DNA of 64,000 nucleotides from Lumnitzera littorea (taxonomy: Eukaryota; Streptophyta; Magnoliopsida; Myrtales; Combretaceae), in the NCBI GenBank assembly GCA_024138015.1, contig JAMXBB010000009.1, forward strand, positions 90,582,644-90,646,643, given 5' to 3'. How positions within the stretch are numbered: position 1 is the stretch's first letter; each line of letters opens with the position of its first letter. The translations under genes and the position numbers were made by a program. Of the stretch, positions 11,991 through 24,389 are shown piece by piece. The notes beneath the pieces are model-generated. The model was not told where the DNA came from. It saw only the letters and a program-made list of their open reading frames with translations, and did no database searches.

Positions 11991-12316
11991 TGACCTGTTG
12001 GGACGGGCAAAAAAACCATCCTTAAAAGTGACTTACAAGTTTTGCTTTTGGGCATAAATGAATCGCCCATAGATGGCCTTTCCAATAGGCCTCCAAGGCA
12101 GATAATTCTGCTCCTATATGCATAAGAACTGAGATAAAGTAAAACTACTCTAGACATTGACTTGATGGGGCACAAAGCTACGCCTTAACATAACTTATAG
12201 AAAATTTACTAAAGTAACCCTATTTTCCCTATGTTCTTTTTCACTCATTTTACTTTCATATAAAATAAACATATAAAATACTTAAAATCAAAATAAGAAA
12301 CAATTTCTAACTAATA

Positions 12317-12626
12317 AGAAATAAATTTCAAAAACATAATGTATTACCTAAGCTTAGGAGCATCACAGATCACCACGTGTCCTTAAAAATCTATTGACAT
12401 TTCAAGCTAAATGAGCTACTAAGATCTCTAATTAAAAAATAAATAACTCCACAAACTCTCATAATAAATAACTCTTCAAAAGTAATTGAATACGATAGTC
12501 AACCTCCTTAATAAATAAAACCGAAATAACATAACTAATTCCCATGGTCACATGACTAAACAAGCCTACTCAATAACAATGTCTCTTCAACTGACTAAAC
12601 CTAACTCTTCATATCTCAACTGGAGC
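12317..12626. repeat. Dispersed LTR-derived block, homologous to 21728-22018
   Basis: Both blocks run in the same orientation and share long words such as 'ataactccacaaactctcat' and 'aacaatgtctcttcaa', with scattered substitutions. The match ends abruptly at about 12626 and 22018. The 21.7-kb copy lies next to the gag of element A. This copy is therefore probably the matching piece of the element's other LTR, or of a related LTR. Confidence 0.75.
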
Positions 12627-14180
12627 TTGGTTGTCATTCAGGTTCACTATTCATGACATGGTGAAGAGGTTATGAAAAGTATGTTGAAGAAAAAAGGGTA
12701 TTGAATGTGTTTGTAAGGATTGAGTGAGTTTATGTTTTCCACATACAGTACCAAATGTCGTTTAAGGATTTTACCAGTAGAGTGTTGCTGATTTAGGCTT
12801 GGAAGCTTATGAAACAAGACACAGTGAGGGATATCAAGATGTCGTTTAGTATGACTACCTTGATGCTTAAGTTAGTGTTTATAGAAGAGTGAAATAAGTT
12901 AGGCTACATAAGGTATGCAAAGAAGGCTTTGACATGTAGAGAGTTAAGGTGGTTTGTCATAAGAGTCTTAGAGCTATTTGTAGAAGAGAGCCATCGTGAA
13001 TTAAGGGGATATGCTTAGCATGTTGCTACATCTACATAGTCTGGGTAGTGGAAGTGTGAAGTTCGATGTTTTCAAGAATTATAGGGCCATGATGTTTGAC
13101 TAAGTCTTCGAGCTTTATCCATGTGTCTAGTAGCCATTATGGCAAACCCAAGGACGAGTTAACTTATCTGGAGACTCTTTAAGGTAGTCAGTCAGTGAGA
13201 TAATCAGGTCGATCATAGGCTTAATTAGGTTGGCCCATGGTTAAAGTAAGTTAGCGTGAGCCTAAAGGGACTATGTCTAAAATACTCTATCAATACTTAT
13301 AACATAATATGTGCAAATATGTCATAATATAAGATATAGAGATGCATTATGAGATAGTACTTTATTTTAATTATACACATACATGCTATATGTACTTGTA
13401 AGATAATATATTTATGTTGTATTTAAACTAGTATATATATAGAGCAAATGTTACTATATAAAGACTTGTATGCCTATATATACAATTATCTTATATGATA
13501 AGTAGGGTATGAAGACCTACCTGTACCATACCATATAGGTATAAGTCTTCAAATTTTTAAACTAGAACTTCCTTTGTAACATCTCATCTGAAACCTGTAC
13601 CTTGTATAACTTGTAAGTTAAGGGCCACCTTATGGAGCTTATAACAACTTCAATTATATTTTTATAATGTTAGAATTCTAAAGTAAATTTCCAATAACCT
13701 AAACTTATTAATGTTTCCATAACATCCTATTCATTCAAATTATAAGAAGGCATAGTCTCTAGGAGTTTAAAAAACTGAAATTACAAAATCTATCTCATAT
13801 AACATCTTGATCAAAAGTGACATTATAGAATAAAGTGATAAAATAACACATCATGAAGTAGGCACACCTTTCACCTAAGAAAGTTTAGTATATTTTCTTA
13901 AAATATATAACACCAAATTTCACATCTCAACATAACACATGATGTATCATCATACAGAAATACCTGTTTATACTTAACAAAAGTTATATTTATAACAAAA
14001 GATTACTACAATGGAGTTTAGTTTTATATTTGTTTATATAAAAAACTACAACCTTTACACTTAATTAAACCTAAAACACAATACTTTTTTTTTTCTTTTA
14101 CATATGATATGTGTAGATCATTCATGGAACTAAGATTTGACTACAACAAGGCTTCCTCAAAAGTAGTTGACCCCATCCCA
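12627..14180. other. Non-coding, probably LTR-derived
   Basis: No domain is recognisable. 12640-13200 is less AT-rich and reads on the plus strand as broken short frames without a known motif. 13300-14100 is AT-rich. It lies between two blocks of element A-like LTR sequence and is probably U5 or nested debris of it. Confidence 0.4.
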
Positions 14181-14665
14181 TGCACTCTCAAAAGTCTTTC
14201 CCCTAGTTAATGGTGATGCCTAATCTGTTCTCTTCATAACCCGATGATACAAAAATATCCCCTCAACTCTCTATGAGCTAAGAGTGGATAAAGACAAAAT
14301 ATAAAACAAGCATAACAAACATTATAGTCATCATTATCCTAAGACATACAATTTAATATTCAGAATTACTCAGACAATAATATATGTAAGGAATATGTGA
14401 TATACACATACGTATGATGTGCGCTCTCAAAAGTCTTTCCCTTAGTTAATGGTGATGCCCAGTTAGTTCTCTTCATAACATGAGGATACACAAGTATTCC
14501 CTCAACTTTTTATAAGCTAAATAAGAATGGATAAAGACAAAACATAGAACAAGCATAACAAACATTTACAGCCATCATTATCATAAGACATACAATTTAA
14601 TATTTAGAATTACTTAGACAAGATATCTATACAAGGAATACGTGATATATACATATATGTGACAT
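14181..14665. repeat. Tandem duplication, about 239-bp unit, two copies
   Basis: Copy 1 is 14181-14419 and copy 2 is 14420-14665. Both start with TGC.CTCTCAAAAGTCTTTC, then 'ttaatggtgatgcc', and end in 'gatatacacatacgtatg'-type sequence. Similarity is roughly 85-90% by eye with small indels. Confidence 0.88.
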
Positions 14666-16774
14666 ACATCAGTACCGATATCTTAACTTAGCCTAACTCT
14701 CATCTAGTTAGTGAACACTCTTGAACCTATGGCAACATGGAGCTGCCAAAACCTAGCATCTTATTGGCCTAGTTGAAACCACATCAAGTAGTTAGAATTG
14801 ATTGAGCAATGTAAAATCTATATACTTAAAACCCAGCCTAGCAATATCTAAGTTTCGAAAAACGTGACCTGTAGGTCCTTTCTTACCATACCATAAATGT
14901 AGCAAATAATACAACAACCTAGTATCGGACATAAATTTCAAGTTCCAGATCACAAACATCTCACTTAACTTAACTCTAACTTTGCATCTCAACTTATAAT
15001 TCATCCCATCATGTAAGGTTCACTTAAGTGAACACTGAGGAGGACAATTCATTTTCCAAGTTTTCCAAGCAATAATATGCACCAACAAATCAACAATACA
15101 TGGAGAAATACTTTATTTAATCGATACACATTCAATAGAATCACATATCTAGTCAATTAAGCATACAATTGCTACTTACAACACAACTAGCTCCACGTCA
15201 AGTAGACATAGGTCTACTTGCACAAAAAACATTAATATTTACTTACTAGGGCTTGATAGTAGTGCAACATCCTAAACTTCATGATGTGGTCTTTTCTTAC
15301 TTATTACACCTAGGAAAATATACACAGTCTCTAACTCAACTATAAGCCAAAACCAAACTCTTTCAAGCTTTTATTATTGCGTTTTTTAATTTCATTTAAC
15401 CATATCTTACTCATTTCTTACCCGATTTCAGTAAACTTTATATCGTCACAATTGTTATTTCGAGTACTATTAAAACATCTTAAGAAATAAAATTGATCAA
15501 TATGGTTACAAGTCTAAAAATACCCATCCTTGCTATTGACTCGGTTGTACATTATCGTAACTGCATAATTGACCCGAATAAACTTTAATTCTAAACTAAA
15601 AACCCTAAAAATCACACTTCCCAACCATGACCAGCATCTATTATATACCCAAAAGTGCTTATCTTATAGGAATTTAATAAATATCTCACTAGTACTAATT
15701 GTTATATCATATATTAGGCCACTGCATAGGTTTATATTAGGAAAATACACAATAAATAGTATACAGGCTCGATTAATCCCATGAAAAATCTTATGGACTC
15801 ACAAAAATATATAGTTTAATATTGTTCATTCATAATAATTATCTAAGTTATCTCCTATTTTCATAAAAATAGTATTTTTAGCTCAAAATCAAGGAAAATT
15901 AGGAAAATAAACAAATTTACATGCAAGATAAATACCAAGTGTTCCAAATATCATTATATATTTCCAAAAGTTAGAATATGTAGGGTTCATTCATTGATTT
16001 TATTTAAAACCAATTATTTCAACAAATAGTCAAAACTATCAATTTTGTTTAAAATAATTATAGAAAATAGTAAATAGGTTTATTTTAAAAAATTCTTCTA
16101 TCCAATTCTATCGTGAGATTAACTATTTCCTTGGTTTGAACATAGCCATACACATTTGCACTCCCTTTGTTTGTCATATATAAAAAGGTCTCTTTGATTA
16201 GCTTTAAGTTCTTAGAAAGAGCCATATGAGGAGGGCTTCAGTTTAGACAAGTTAGCAAGCAATCCCAGTTTGCAACTTCCATAATTAAATACATATATTA
16301 AGCGTCTCATACACAAAAATTCAGCTTGAAACAACAACATTTAGTATTTCTACAAATTAATTTAAAATTCACCTAAATGGGGTAATTTCTTAAGGACCAT
16401 ATATTTATATTAATTATTTAATTAAAATAAAATTACTACATTAATCGACACCTAAAATAATTCCAGAAGAAAAATTTTTATAATTAATTAAGCAAATTTA
16501 GTATTTTTAGAAATTTAAGGAATTTGCGGGTAGAATTTTGGTTCACCTGAATCAACCACCTCCGATCACCCTTTGATCGCCGCACCTTATTAACCCGACT
16601 CCTTTCATGGTAGACCTTCTAACCACTAAGCTGTTCCAAGTGAGGTTATAAGATGCTAGGTGAATCACATGTGATCAGTAGAACCCCTATTTTTCTTATT
16701 TTTTCCTAATTTTTCTGGTGTGATTTTCTAGTGTTTCCAGATTTCAAAAATGTTCTATTTGATGTGTAGAGGAC
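14666..16774 (-). other. Probable LTR transcribed or U5 region of element A, non-coding
   Basis: It lies downstream, on the minus strand, of the TATA box at 16775-16783. No coding frame is recognisable. The lower limit of the LTR is not resolved. Confidence 0.4.
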
Positions 16775-17892
16775 CTATTTATAGACTTAAGGTTGGTTTG
16801 ATTTGAACAAAAATTAGACATGTAGCATACACGTATCATTTTTCTAAGAATCCTAAGCTTGAGGTGGCAATTCCCTATTAATTTGATGATGAGTTATGTT
16901 TTCCATTAATTCCTATGATGCCTCTTCATTTAGCGATTCGCCAATTATTTTCTAGAAAATTGTCCATTATTTTATATTAATTTACCTTATTTTTTATAAT
17001 TCATTATTATTATATATATTTAGTACATATGATGTATAATCTATGTAAATACTTGTATATTATATATAATTCATCTTCATTTACTATTTTTATGAGTTAA
17101 ATAACTTATCTCTAATGTCTCACTATATTTCAAAACTTGAATTTCAAGTTTTTGGTAATCATCGGCTTTATTGATAAATTGATATTTTTATCAAATTAAT
17201 TTTTTTCTATAGCTTATTTTGAGAAATTAACTCTATTAGAATACTTTTTCTAACTTTTCTAACCTTACTATGAAGTTTGAACTAAAATGAATAATGTTAC
17301 CTGATACTCTAAATTTAGAAGCTTAAAACTTAAGATTATTACTAAGGGTGGGCGTAGTTTGATTTGGTACGGTTCACCGCCCCCCCCCCTTACCGAACCG
17401 AGCCTAATATAACAATTTAGTTTTTTTTTTTTTTAAATTGAACCTAACCATATGGTTTGGTTCATAAATTTTTCAAACCCAATTAAAACCTATTCGATTC
17501 AGTTCAGTTTACAGTTCAAGCCATTTATGTCAAATTTTCATTAAATATTTTTATCTTAAATAAATATGAAATTTCAAATGGAATTTACTCAACTTAATTT
17601 TAATAATTGATATAAAATTATGATAAAAAATAACAAAATATAAAAAGTTTAATGAAGTTTATGAAGATTGATAGAAAAAAATATAAAAGAGTACAAAATA
17701 ATTGCATAATTTTTTTTTTATTTAACAAAACAGTTCGGTTTGGTTCGTTTGCCTAAACTGAACCATAAACTAAACTGTTCGCAAAAAAATCAATTTTTTG
17801 GTTCGGTTTGATTTGGTTCGCGATTTGATCTGTGGTTCACGGTTTTTTACTTAGACCCAATTATTACATTACTTGAACTTTAGGGTATTATA
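16775..17892 (-). mobile_element. U3 of the 3' LTR of chromovirus element A
   Basis: On the minus strand the LTR begins TATAATACCCTAAAG at 17892, just after the end of the pol reading frame and a purine-containing stretch. A TATA box, TATAAATAG, lies at 16775-16783. The start resembles the TGTAATACCC terminus at 5869, with TG changed to TA. The U3 is interrupted by the MITE at 17343-17859. Its far end is unresolved. Confidence 0.6.
17343..17859. mobile_element. hAT-type MITE, 517 bp, with 8-bp target duplication
   Basis: It is flanked on both sides by ATTATTAC (17335-17342 and 17860-17867), an exact 8-bp duplication as hAT transposons make. The left end is TAAGGGTGGGC and the right end reads TGGGTCTAAG on the other strand. 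Inside are 'GGTTCGGTTTG' and 'GAACCG' words in inverted arrangement near both ends, an AT-rich core and a poly(C) run near 17380-17389. There is no coding capacity. It is inserted in the LTR of element A. Confidence 0.85.
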
Positions 17893-18004
17893 TCTTATTG
17901 CCCTTATAAAATATTTCATTCTCAAAACTTAACTACAAGTCAAAAGACATATATCCTTAACTTTATTATAGAAAAAGAACAATTAATGACAAAATTATTA
18001 AGCT

Positions 18005-18150
18005 TGTATGAATAGTTCAGGGTACTGTGCTTTCATTGACTCGGTAGATTCCTATGTCACTTCCTCAATGGTGTGTCTACTCTACAGGATCTTTACATAG
18101 TCAATGTCTCGGTTCCTTAATCTCTAAATCTTTGTATTCAAACTACGAAC
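18005..18150 (-). pseudogene. Chromodomain-like tail of integrase, element A
   Basis: The minus-strand frame shows RLRNRDIDYVKIL, stop, SRHTIEEVT, stop, ES and MKAQYPELF. This is the usual C-terminal pattern of chromovirus integrases: '..K.LRN..I..VKVLW', '..EEATWE', 'M...YP.LF'. Both stops are TAG where the family has tryptophan (TGG). In functional elements this domain guides insertion into marked chromatin. Here it is dead. Confidence 0.8.
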
Positions 18151-19015
18151 AGGATGCTTTATATAGGTAAGGTTTTCTTTTAACTTCACTAGAGGTATAT
18201 CTAATATCATTATGAGATCACCTATAAATTTCCTCAAAGTCAAGATGTGAAACACATTATGAATTCCTACCATCTTATTAGGTAATTCAAGTTCATAGGC
18301 AACTTTCCCAATCCTTTTCTTAATTTGATATGGTTTAACTTACTTAACACATAACTTCCCTTTAATGCCAAATAGCCCCACACCCTTCATTGGTGATATC
18401 TTTAAGAATACCTAATCACTGACTTGGAATTCTTTTCTCCTCATATCTACATAACTTTTGTCGACTTTGGGTAGTTTGCATTCTCTCCCTAATTATTTGC
18501 ACCTTTTTCTTAAGATCTTGCAACATCGATGGTCCAATGACTTACTTGTTTCTTACTTCATCCTAATAAATCGGTGATCTACACGTATGTCCATATAGTG
18601 CTTCACATGGAGCCATCTAAATGGTACTATAATAGTTGTTTTATAGGTGAATTCTACTAATGGAAATGGTCATCCTAACTACCTCCAAAATCCATCACAC
18701 ATGCCCTTAACATATCATTTAAAGTTTGGATTGTTTTCTTCAATTGCTCATCACTCTAAGGATGATAAGCAGTACTAAAGTTCAACTTAGTTCCCATTTT
18801 TGCTTATAAGGATTGCCAAAACTGGAACACCATGCAAACAAACTATCTCCTTAACATATACTTCTGCTAACTTAGAGAACATTATTGTTTGCCTTACAGC
18901 TATGAAATGTGTTGATTTTGTGAGCTTATCCACTATAACCCATATCATGTCTTGTTGTCTCCTTTTCCTTGGTAAACCACCCACAAAATCCATTGTTATA
19001 TGATCCTACTTCCAC
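18151..19015 (-). pseudogene. Integrase catalytic core, element A
   Basis: The frame around 18993-18787 reads MDFVGGLPRKR, then IWVIVDKLTKSTHF and EIVCLHGVPV, matching the family core with the first catalytic Asp in MDFV. The second Asp region is damaged after HGVPV. The rest, down to 18150, is interrupted by several stops. Its role would have been insertion of retrotransposon cDNA into the genome. No complete core remains. Confidence 0.82.
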
Positions 19016-19558
19016 TCAGGTATAGGTAAAGGTTGTAACAATCCTCTGGCAAGTTACACAATGTGATATATACCGTGCTACATCTCCTTTCATTCCCATC
19101 CACCAAAACTTTTGTTTCAAGTCTTTGTACATTTTATTATTTTTAGGGTGTAGGGAATATCTTGCAATATGTGCTTTTCCCAAAATTACCTTTTTAACTT
19201 TGGAATCCTTTGATACACAAAGTCTTTCCTTAAACCTCAACATTCCTGTATCATCAACTCTAAAGTTAGAGTGTTGCTTAATATCATCTTTGATCTTTTG
19301 TAGTTCTATATCTCTCTTTTGAGCTTCCTTGATGAGCTTAAGTAATGTAGGTTTTAACTTCAAGTTAGCTAACATACTATTCTCTTCTCTTGTTACAATT
19401 TTCAAGCTTAATTTCTCTATCTCTTGAATCAATTCCCATTGATCTATAACGAGTGTAGCAGCACTACTAAACTTCTGTCTACTTAATGCATTGACCACTA
19501 CATTAGCTTTCCTAAGGTGATAATGAATCGTAAGATCATAATCCTTTAGTAATTCCAA
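19016..19558 (-). pseudogene. RNase H end plus integrase zinc-binding domain, element A
   Basis: A 180-codon open frame. It begins at MELLKDYDLTIHYHLRKAN (end of RNase H, which continues upstream), includes NALSRQ, and ends with the HHCC zinc-binding region of integrase: His in KAHIARYSLH, WWMGMKGDVARY, then the Cys pair in CVTCQ. It is the longest uninterrupted frame of element A. The Met is internal to the polyprotein, not a natural start. Confidence 0.85.
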
Positions 19559-19990
19559 CTACCATCTTCATCTTAAATTCAATTCCTTTTATGTAAAGAT
19601 ATACTTTAAACTCTTGTAATCAATGTATACTTTACATTTTTTACCATATAAGTAATGCCTACAAATTTTTAAAGTAAATTTTACAACTGCGAGTGTGGTA
19701 TGAGTTGTCTTGAAGCGTAGGCAATTACCTTATCATTTTACATTAATACACATTCCAATCCACTTTTTGAAGCATCAAAATAAATTGCATACTCTTTAGA
19801 TCCATCTAGAACCATTAGCACTGGAGCTATTACTAGCCTTCTTTTTAGGTCCTAGAAGCTCTCTTCACATCTATCTTTCCATTCAAATCTAATGCCTTTT
19901 TGTGTTAATTAGGTCAATGGCATAGCTATTCTAGAGAAGTCTTGTACAAATCTCCTATAATAACTAACTATCCTTAAGAAACTCCTCACC
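19559..19990 (-). pseudogene. RNase H region and RT connection, element A
   Basis: Minus-strand fragments include YYRRFVQDFSRIAMPLT, FEWKDRCEESF, YAIYFDASKSGL and VIAYASRQL, the standard Ty3/gypsy connection and RNase H start (FDAS carries the first catalytic Asp). Stops replace family Gln and Trp codons. Part of the THDLELAAVVFAL region is lost or frameshifted near 19690. Confidence 0.8.
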
Positions 19991-20640
19991 TTTATTACAA
20001 AGGTCGGCCTTGCCTATTCTGTTATTACTTTCACCTTCGTAGGATCTATCGCTATCCCTACACCAGATACTATATACTCAAGAAATCCTACTTAGTCTAA
20101 CCAAAATTCATACTTCTTCAGCTTCACATATCGTCACAATCCTTAAATCTTTCATATGTTTGTCTTTACTCCTTGAGTATATTAAAATATCATCAATAAA
20201 CACAACTATGAACTCATCTAGGTACTTTTTAAAGACATGATTCATCATATCTATGAATGCAGCAAGGGCATTAGTTAACCCAAATGGCATCACTAGAAAT
20301 TCATAATGTCTATACTTAGTCCTAAAGGCAATCTTAGGTAAATCTCTTTCCTTAATTTTCAACTGGATGTAACTAAATTGTAAGTATATCTTTGAGAATA
20401 CTATGGATCCTTTCAACTTATCAAATAAATCATCAATCCTAGAAAGTGGGTATTTATTCTTTATCATCACTTTGTTCAATTCTCGATAATCTATACTCAA
20501 CTAGAGACTTTCATCTTTCTTTCTAACAAAGAGCACTCCTTATGGTGAATTACTTAGCCTTATGAAGCCCTTGTCTAATAGCTCCTATAATTGCTTTTTT
20601 AATTCCACCAATTTAATAAGAGCCATTCAATAAGGTGTCC
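19991..20640 (-). pseudogene. Reverse transcriptase, element A
   Basis: The frame reads LDKGFIRLSNSP, stop, then SIDYRELNKV, NKYPLSRIDDLFDKL, LVMPFGLTNA and VVFIDDILIYS. The FIDD catalytic box is intact, so both Asp are present. DLRSGYHQL of the family is changed to YLQFSYIQL. Stops and a frameshift follow at about 20110. It copied the element's RNA to DNA in the ancestral element. Confidence 0.88.
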
Positions 20641-20731
20641 TAGAGATAGGTGCAGTACCAAGTATAAGCTCTTGAACTTGAGTATCCATTATCGAGGCTA
20701 GAAATCCTATGTTACCATGTCTTACCAACTT

Positions 20732-21133
20732 CTAGGCTTTACTTGTCAAGACCATTTGAGGGGTTACTTTTTTAGAGTTTCCTTTAAAATGAAATTCCTC
20801 TCCATTAAGCTTCTTGAATACCATTATCTTTCCTTTATAGCCTACATTTGCTCGATGTTTAGTTAGCCAATTCATCCCCGGTACAGCATCAAATCCTTTC
20901 ATATCCAACACTACTAATTTTGCATGCAATTTATATAAATCTATATATACGTTACCTCCTTTCAACTTTTGTTGCACAATTTGTTCTCCTCTAGAAGTGG
21001 TCATTACTACCAGATCATACCTTAGAGCCTTTATCGGGATTTTATTCCTATCAACATTTTCTTTAGATACATACAAATGTCTTGTTCCCGTATCAAATAA
21101 TGTATAAGCATAGTTATTCTCTAGGCAAACCAA
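20732..21133 (-). pseudogene. Aspartic protease region, element A
   Basis: A 133-codon frame with TLFDTGTRHLYVS (the D-T-G active site is kept) and VPGMNWLTKHRANV, equivalent to the family's 'GMDWL..H'. It is a retropepsin-like domain between gag and RT. The Asp of GMDWL is Asn here. Confidence 0.82.
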
Positions 21134-21299
21134 TCATAAAATAACAATCACAATTATATCATTACTTTAGGGTATAGGATTTAAGCAAACATACAACACA
21201 TGATCATATAAAGGTATCTAAAAGTCATAGGGTTTGGGACTCGTGCCTACAACTATGTTGTTATCCCTACCTTCTTCGTCCTAGATAGAATATACCCTT

Positions 21300-21725
21300 G
21301 AACTCTAAGTCTAGCTCCATCTTATCTTGGTCAGTTATTTCTACTAGTAAGTCCTAGCCTAGTAGCTTGGATTTGATCTAGCCTTACCTACTAATCTACA
21401 GTATATTGAGTGGTGTTATGTCTTGTTTAGCGACACTTATGGTAGTATATACCTCTAGGGTTTAGGTTCTAACATTTCCTAGCCAAATGCCCAACTTCTC
21501 CATACCTACAACATTTCCCTTATAGTTCTGGATACTACATAACTTGAAGCCTCCCATAACACTTCCAGCAAAATGGCAAAACTCCACCTAACTTTTGATT
21601 CTTATTAAGGGGTTGATAAATCCTTTTTTCCTTTTACAATCTCTTGGCTATAGCTAAAACTCCCCATAAATTTCCTTTTCTTACTTTCTGTTTCCTCAAT
21701 TACCCTTCATAAGTCATGAGCTTAC
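21300..21725 (-). pseudogene. gag fragment with altered CCHC zinc knuckle, element A
   Basis: At 21513-21472 the minus strand reads CCRYGEVGHLARKC, spacing C-x2-Y-x4-H-x4-C. The second Cys of the nucleocapsid knuckle is Tyr, a single-base change. A stop follows directly. Upstream gag is broken and ends at about 21725. Confidence 0.78.
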
Positions 21726-22746
21726 GAAATAAAATTTTAGAAACATAATGCATTGTCCAAACTCAAGAGTGTCATAAATCGCTACATGTCTCTAAAAATC
21801 AAGCTAAATAAGTTACTAAAATCTCCAATTAACAAAATAAATAACTCCACAAACTCTCATAATAAATAATTCTTCAAAAATAATTGAATGCAATAGTTAA
21901 CCTCCTTAGTAAATAAAACTAAAATAACATAACTAATTCTCATGTTCACATTACCAAACAAGCCTCCTTAATAACAATGTCTCTTCAATTGACTAAACCT
22001 AGTTCTTCATATCTCATCCTCATAATAAAAATAATATTCTCTAGAATTCTCATCCTAATAATGATATTATGCATCCCCATTTTAATCATAGTCTATCGGT
22101 TCATCTAGAGTTTCCATAGCTAAAAAAGAAAAAGAGTGAGCCAAAGCTCGGTACATACATCCCACGAGCACAAGCGCATGTAAAGTAATATACACAAACA
22201 CATGTATAAGTGCATGCAAGGTAATGTACACAACTACATGAGAATTTAGTTATGTTATTTCAGTTAAAGTTCCTGCAACTAAAAAAGAAAAAGAGTAAGC
22301 TAGAGCCTAGTATGTACAACTCATAAGCATAAGCGCACACAAGGCAATATACACAATCATATGCATCAATGCAAATCTCAATATTAAGTAACACTTCCAT
22401 CGATTCATATCTTTTATTTTATTCTGCAACACAACACAGTTAGAATGATTTACAATTAACTCTAACTTAGAGTATCTCATCACTCACCACGCTAATCCTA
22501 AATAGGTACACTAACACTATAGCCCCGTTTAAACTAGCACTGGAATACTAATAAGAATACTAATACTACGATCCCTAGACGCCATATAATCTACTTGGTT
22601 CCAGGATGCTAGTGCTACATCCCTCAAATACTAATTATATCTACCTCAAATCATTTCTAAGGAAGACTCTATAAAGGACAACATGTTTCAAGAATCATTG
22701 AGATGCTACCTCAAGGACACTAATGCTACGATGCCTTGAGCCTAGT
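21726..22746 (-). mobile_element. Truncated LTR (5' side) of element A
   Basis: Non-coding. It shares 21728-22018 with 12317-12626. It contains a tandem repeat (22108-22208 and 22269-22360), and 22630-22740 resembles 4470-4560 of the LTR at 3846-5869. It stops at 22746, where the 3' LTR of element B begins, so B probably inserted here. Confidence 0.6.
22108..22360. repeat. Tandem repeat, about 160-bp period, with partial third copy
   Basis: 'ctaaaaaagaaaaagagt.ag' followed by 'gc..gcaca' and 'aatatacacaa.cacatg' occurs at 22113 and again at 22277. A shorter copy of the second half ('gcatgcaaggtaatgtacac') lies between them. Confidence 0.75.
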
Positions 22747-24389
22747 TATGAAGCTTAAAATTTTTTATTTCTAATTTTCCTTAACTTGATTTAAATTAAA
22801 TCTCGTACCCATTTAGTTTAAACCATCAACTAAAGTTTAAGGAAAACTTGCCTTCTTTATTTTTTGAAAACATTTAGAGTCACCACCCGATAAGACCGAA
22901 AAAGATAATTAAATTAAAATCAATTAAGCAAATTTATTTTAATTTAGCTACTAACCTACGACTTTAAAAACCTTTTTAAAAGATTTCAAAAAACTATATT
23001 CACAAGTTTGAGGTTTAACCTATTAAACTCTAAATAGATACCATTTTAACCATCTAAATTTAAATTTATTTTTAAAATTACCCATAAAAAAATATAATAA
23101 CAATAATTCTAATTTACGAATAAATAAATGAATAACTTTTACATATTTACAAGAAAAAAAAAATTAAGTTTATTTATTTACAAAGGGGAAAATAATTATT
23201 TTTTTTTTTGTATTTTAGGTCGCCCCTTGATTTGCATACGGGTAGTTATGTATCTTCTATTTAGGATTGTCGAGCCTGATTTTTCGATTTTCTATTTAAA
23301 ATTAATTTCCCCTTTTCCTGATTAATACTAAATCCTAACCCATTTAATATTAATCATCGACTAAAGAAATTGAGAAATTCCAATTTTTTATTTAGAAAAA
23401 TTTTTTGAGTCCCCACTCAACCAGAATCAAGAAAAAAGAAAAAAACCGTAATCAATTGGGTGGATTGATTACGATTTAGCTACTGATCTTTGATTTCAAT
23501 TTTAATGAAGAACCAAAGGATTCCGAATTCAGGAGCTCACCTATTAAACCCTAACGGGTACCACTATTTATTTACCGAAATTAGGATTATCCTTCTAATT
23601 ATAATATTTAATAAAATAAAAAAAATAAAAATCAAAAGAAAAAGAAACTAAGTTTTTACAGCTTTTATCGTCGCCCCGAAGGTGCCTACGTACCTGTTAG
23701 TCGGAATCAAACGATCGTAGTTCTTTCCGAAAACTTTAGTATGTTGATTCTTTTAATTTTTGAAAACCGACCGAATTTACGTTGTTACTAATTTAGTTTA
23801 TTTAAATAAAAATCTAAAAGGGCCTTAACTCTTGAGCGTTTTTGTTTTATAAAAAAAAAATGATCTAACAATCCTATTTTTAAAAAAGGGTCTTTTATTA
23901 ATTTTTATTTAAAGAAAAAAACAACTTTTTATGTGATAAACCAAATCTTAAGATAGGACCAATCCTAACGATCCCTAAACTAATATATACAACTATCTAT
24001 CAAAATAAATTAATTCCATATGATACACTGGTATAAGAATTAATACTAGAACTCCTGAACTAAAATATATATATATATCATATATTATGTTAACTAATAA
24101 AGTATAATTAATATAATAACATATATATGTAATAAAAACCAATCTTAACGGTTCCTAATCTAATGTTTATGTCCCTATCTGGATACTTATGCTTAAATAA
24201 CCGTTTTACTTAAATCCTTATCTAATCTAAATAACATTAGAAAATTAATACTAAAAAACATATCCTGTTCTATCCACATATCTGTATATACCATATAAGA
24301 ATACAATACAATATAATATAATAGTTAAATAATAAAATAATAAAATAAATAAATAAATAAATAAAATTGAACCAAACCTGATTGTCGTT

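Larger units (their letters stand above)
17893..21725 (-). mobile_element. Element A internal region: degraded chromovirus (Ty3/gypsy)
   Basis: Read on the minus strand, the order is gag zinc knuckle, protease, reverse transcriptase, RNase H, integrase, chromodomain-like tail. This is Ty3/gypsy order with a chromodomain, so chromovirus. Many in-frame stops and frameshifts are present. The gag start and primer site are missing: at 21725 the coding sequence passes abruptly into LTR-like DNA. Confidence 0.88.

Noticed and set aside
11966..12175. 69-codon minus-strand ORF in less AT-rich sequence
   Set aside because: No recognised motif and no promoter or terminator. It may be a fragment of an old repeat or processed gene, but nothing supports this.
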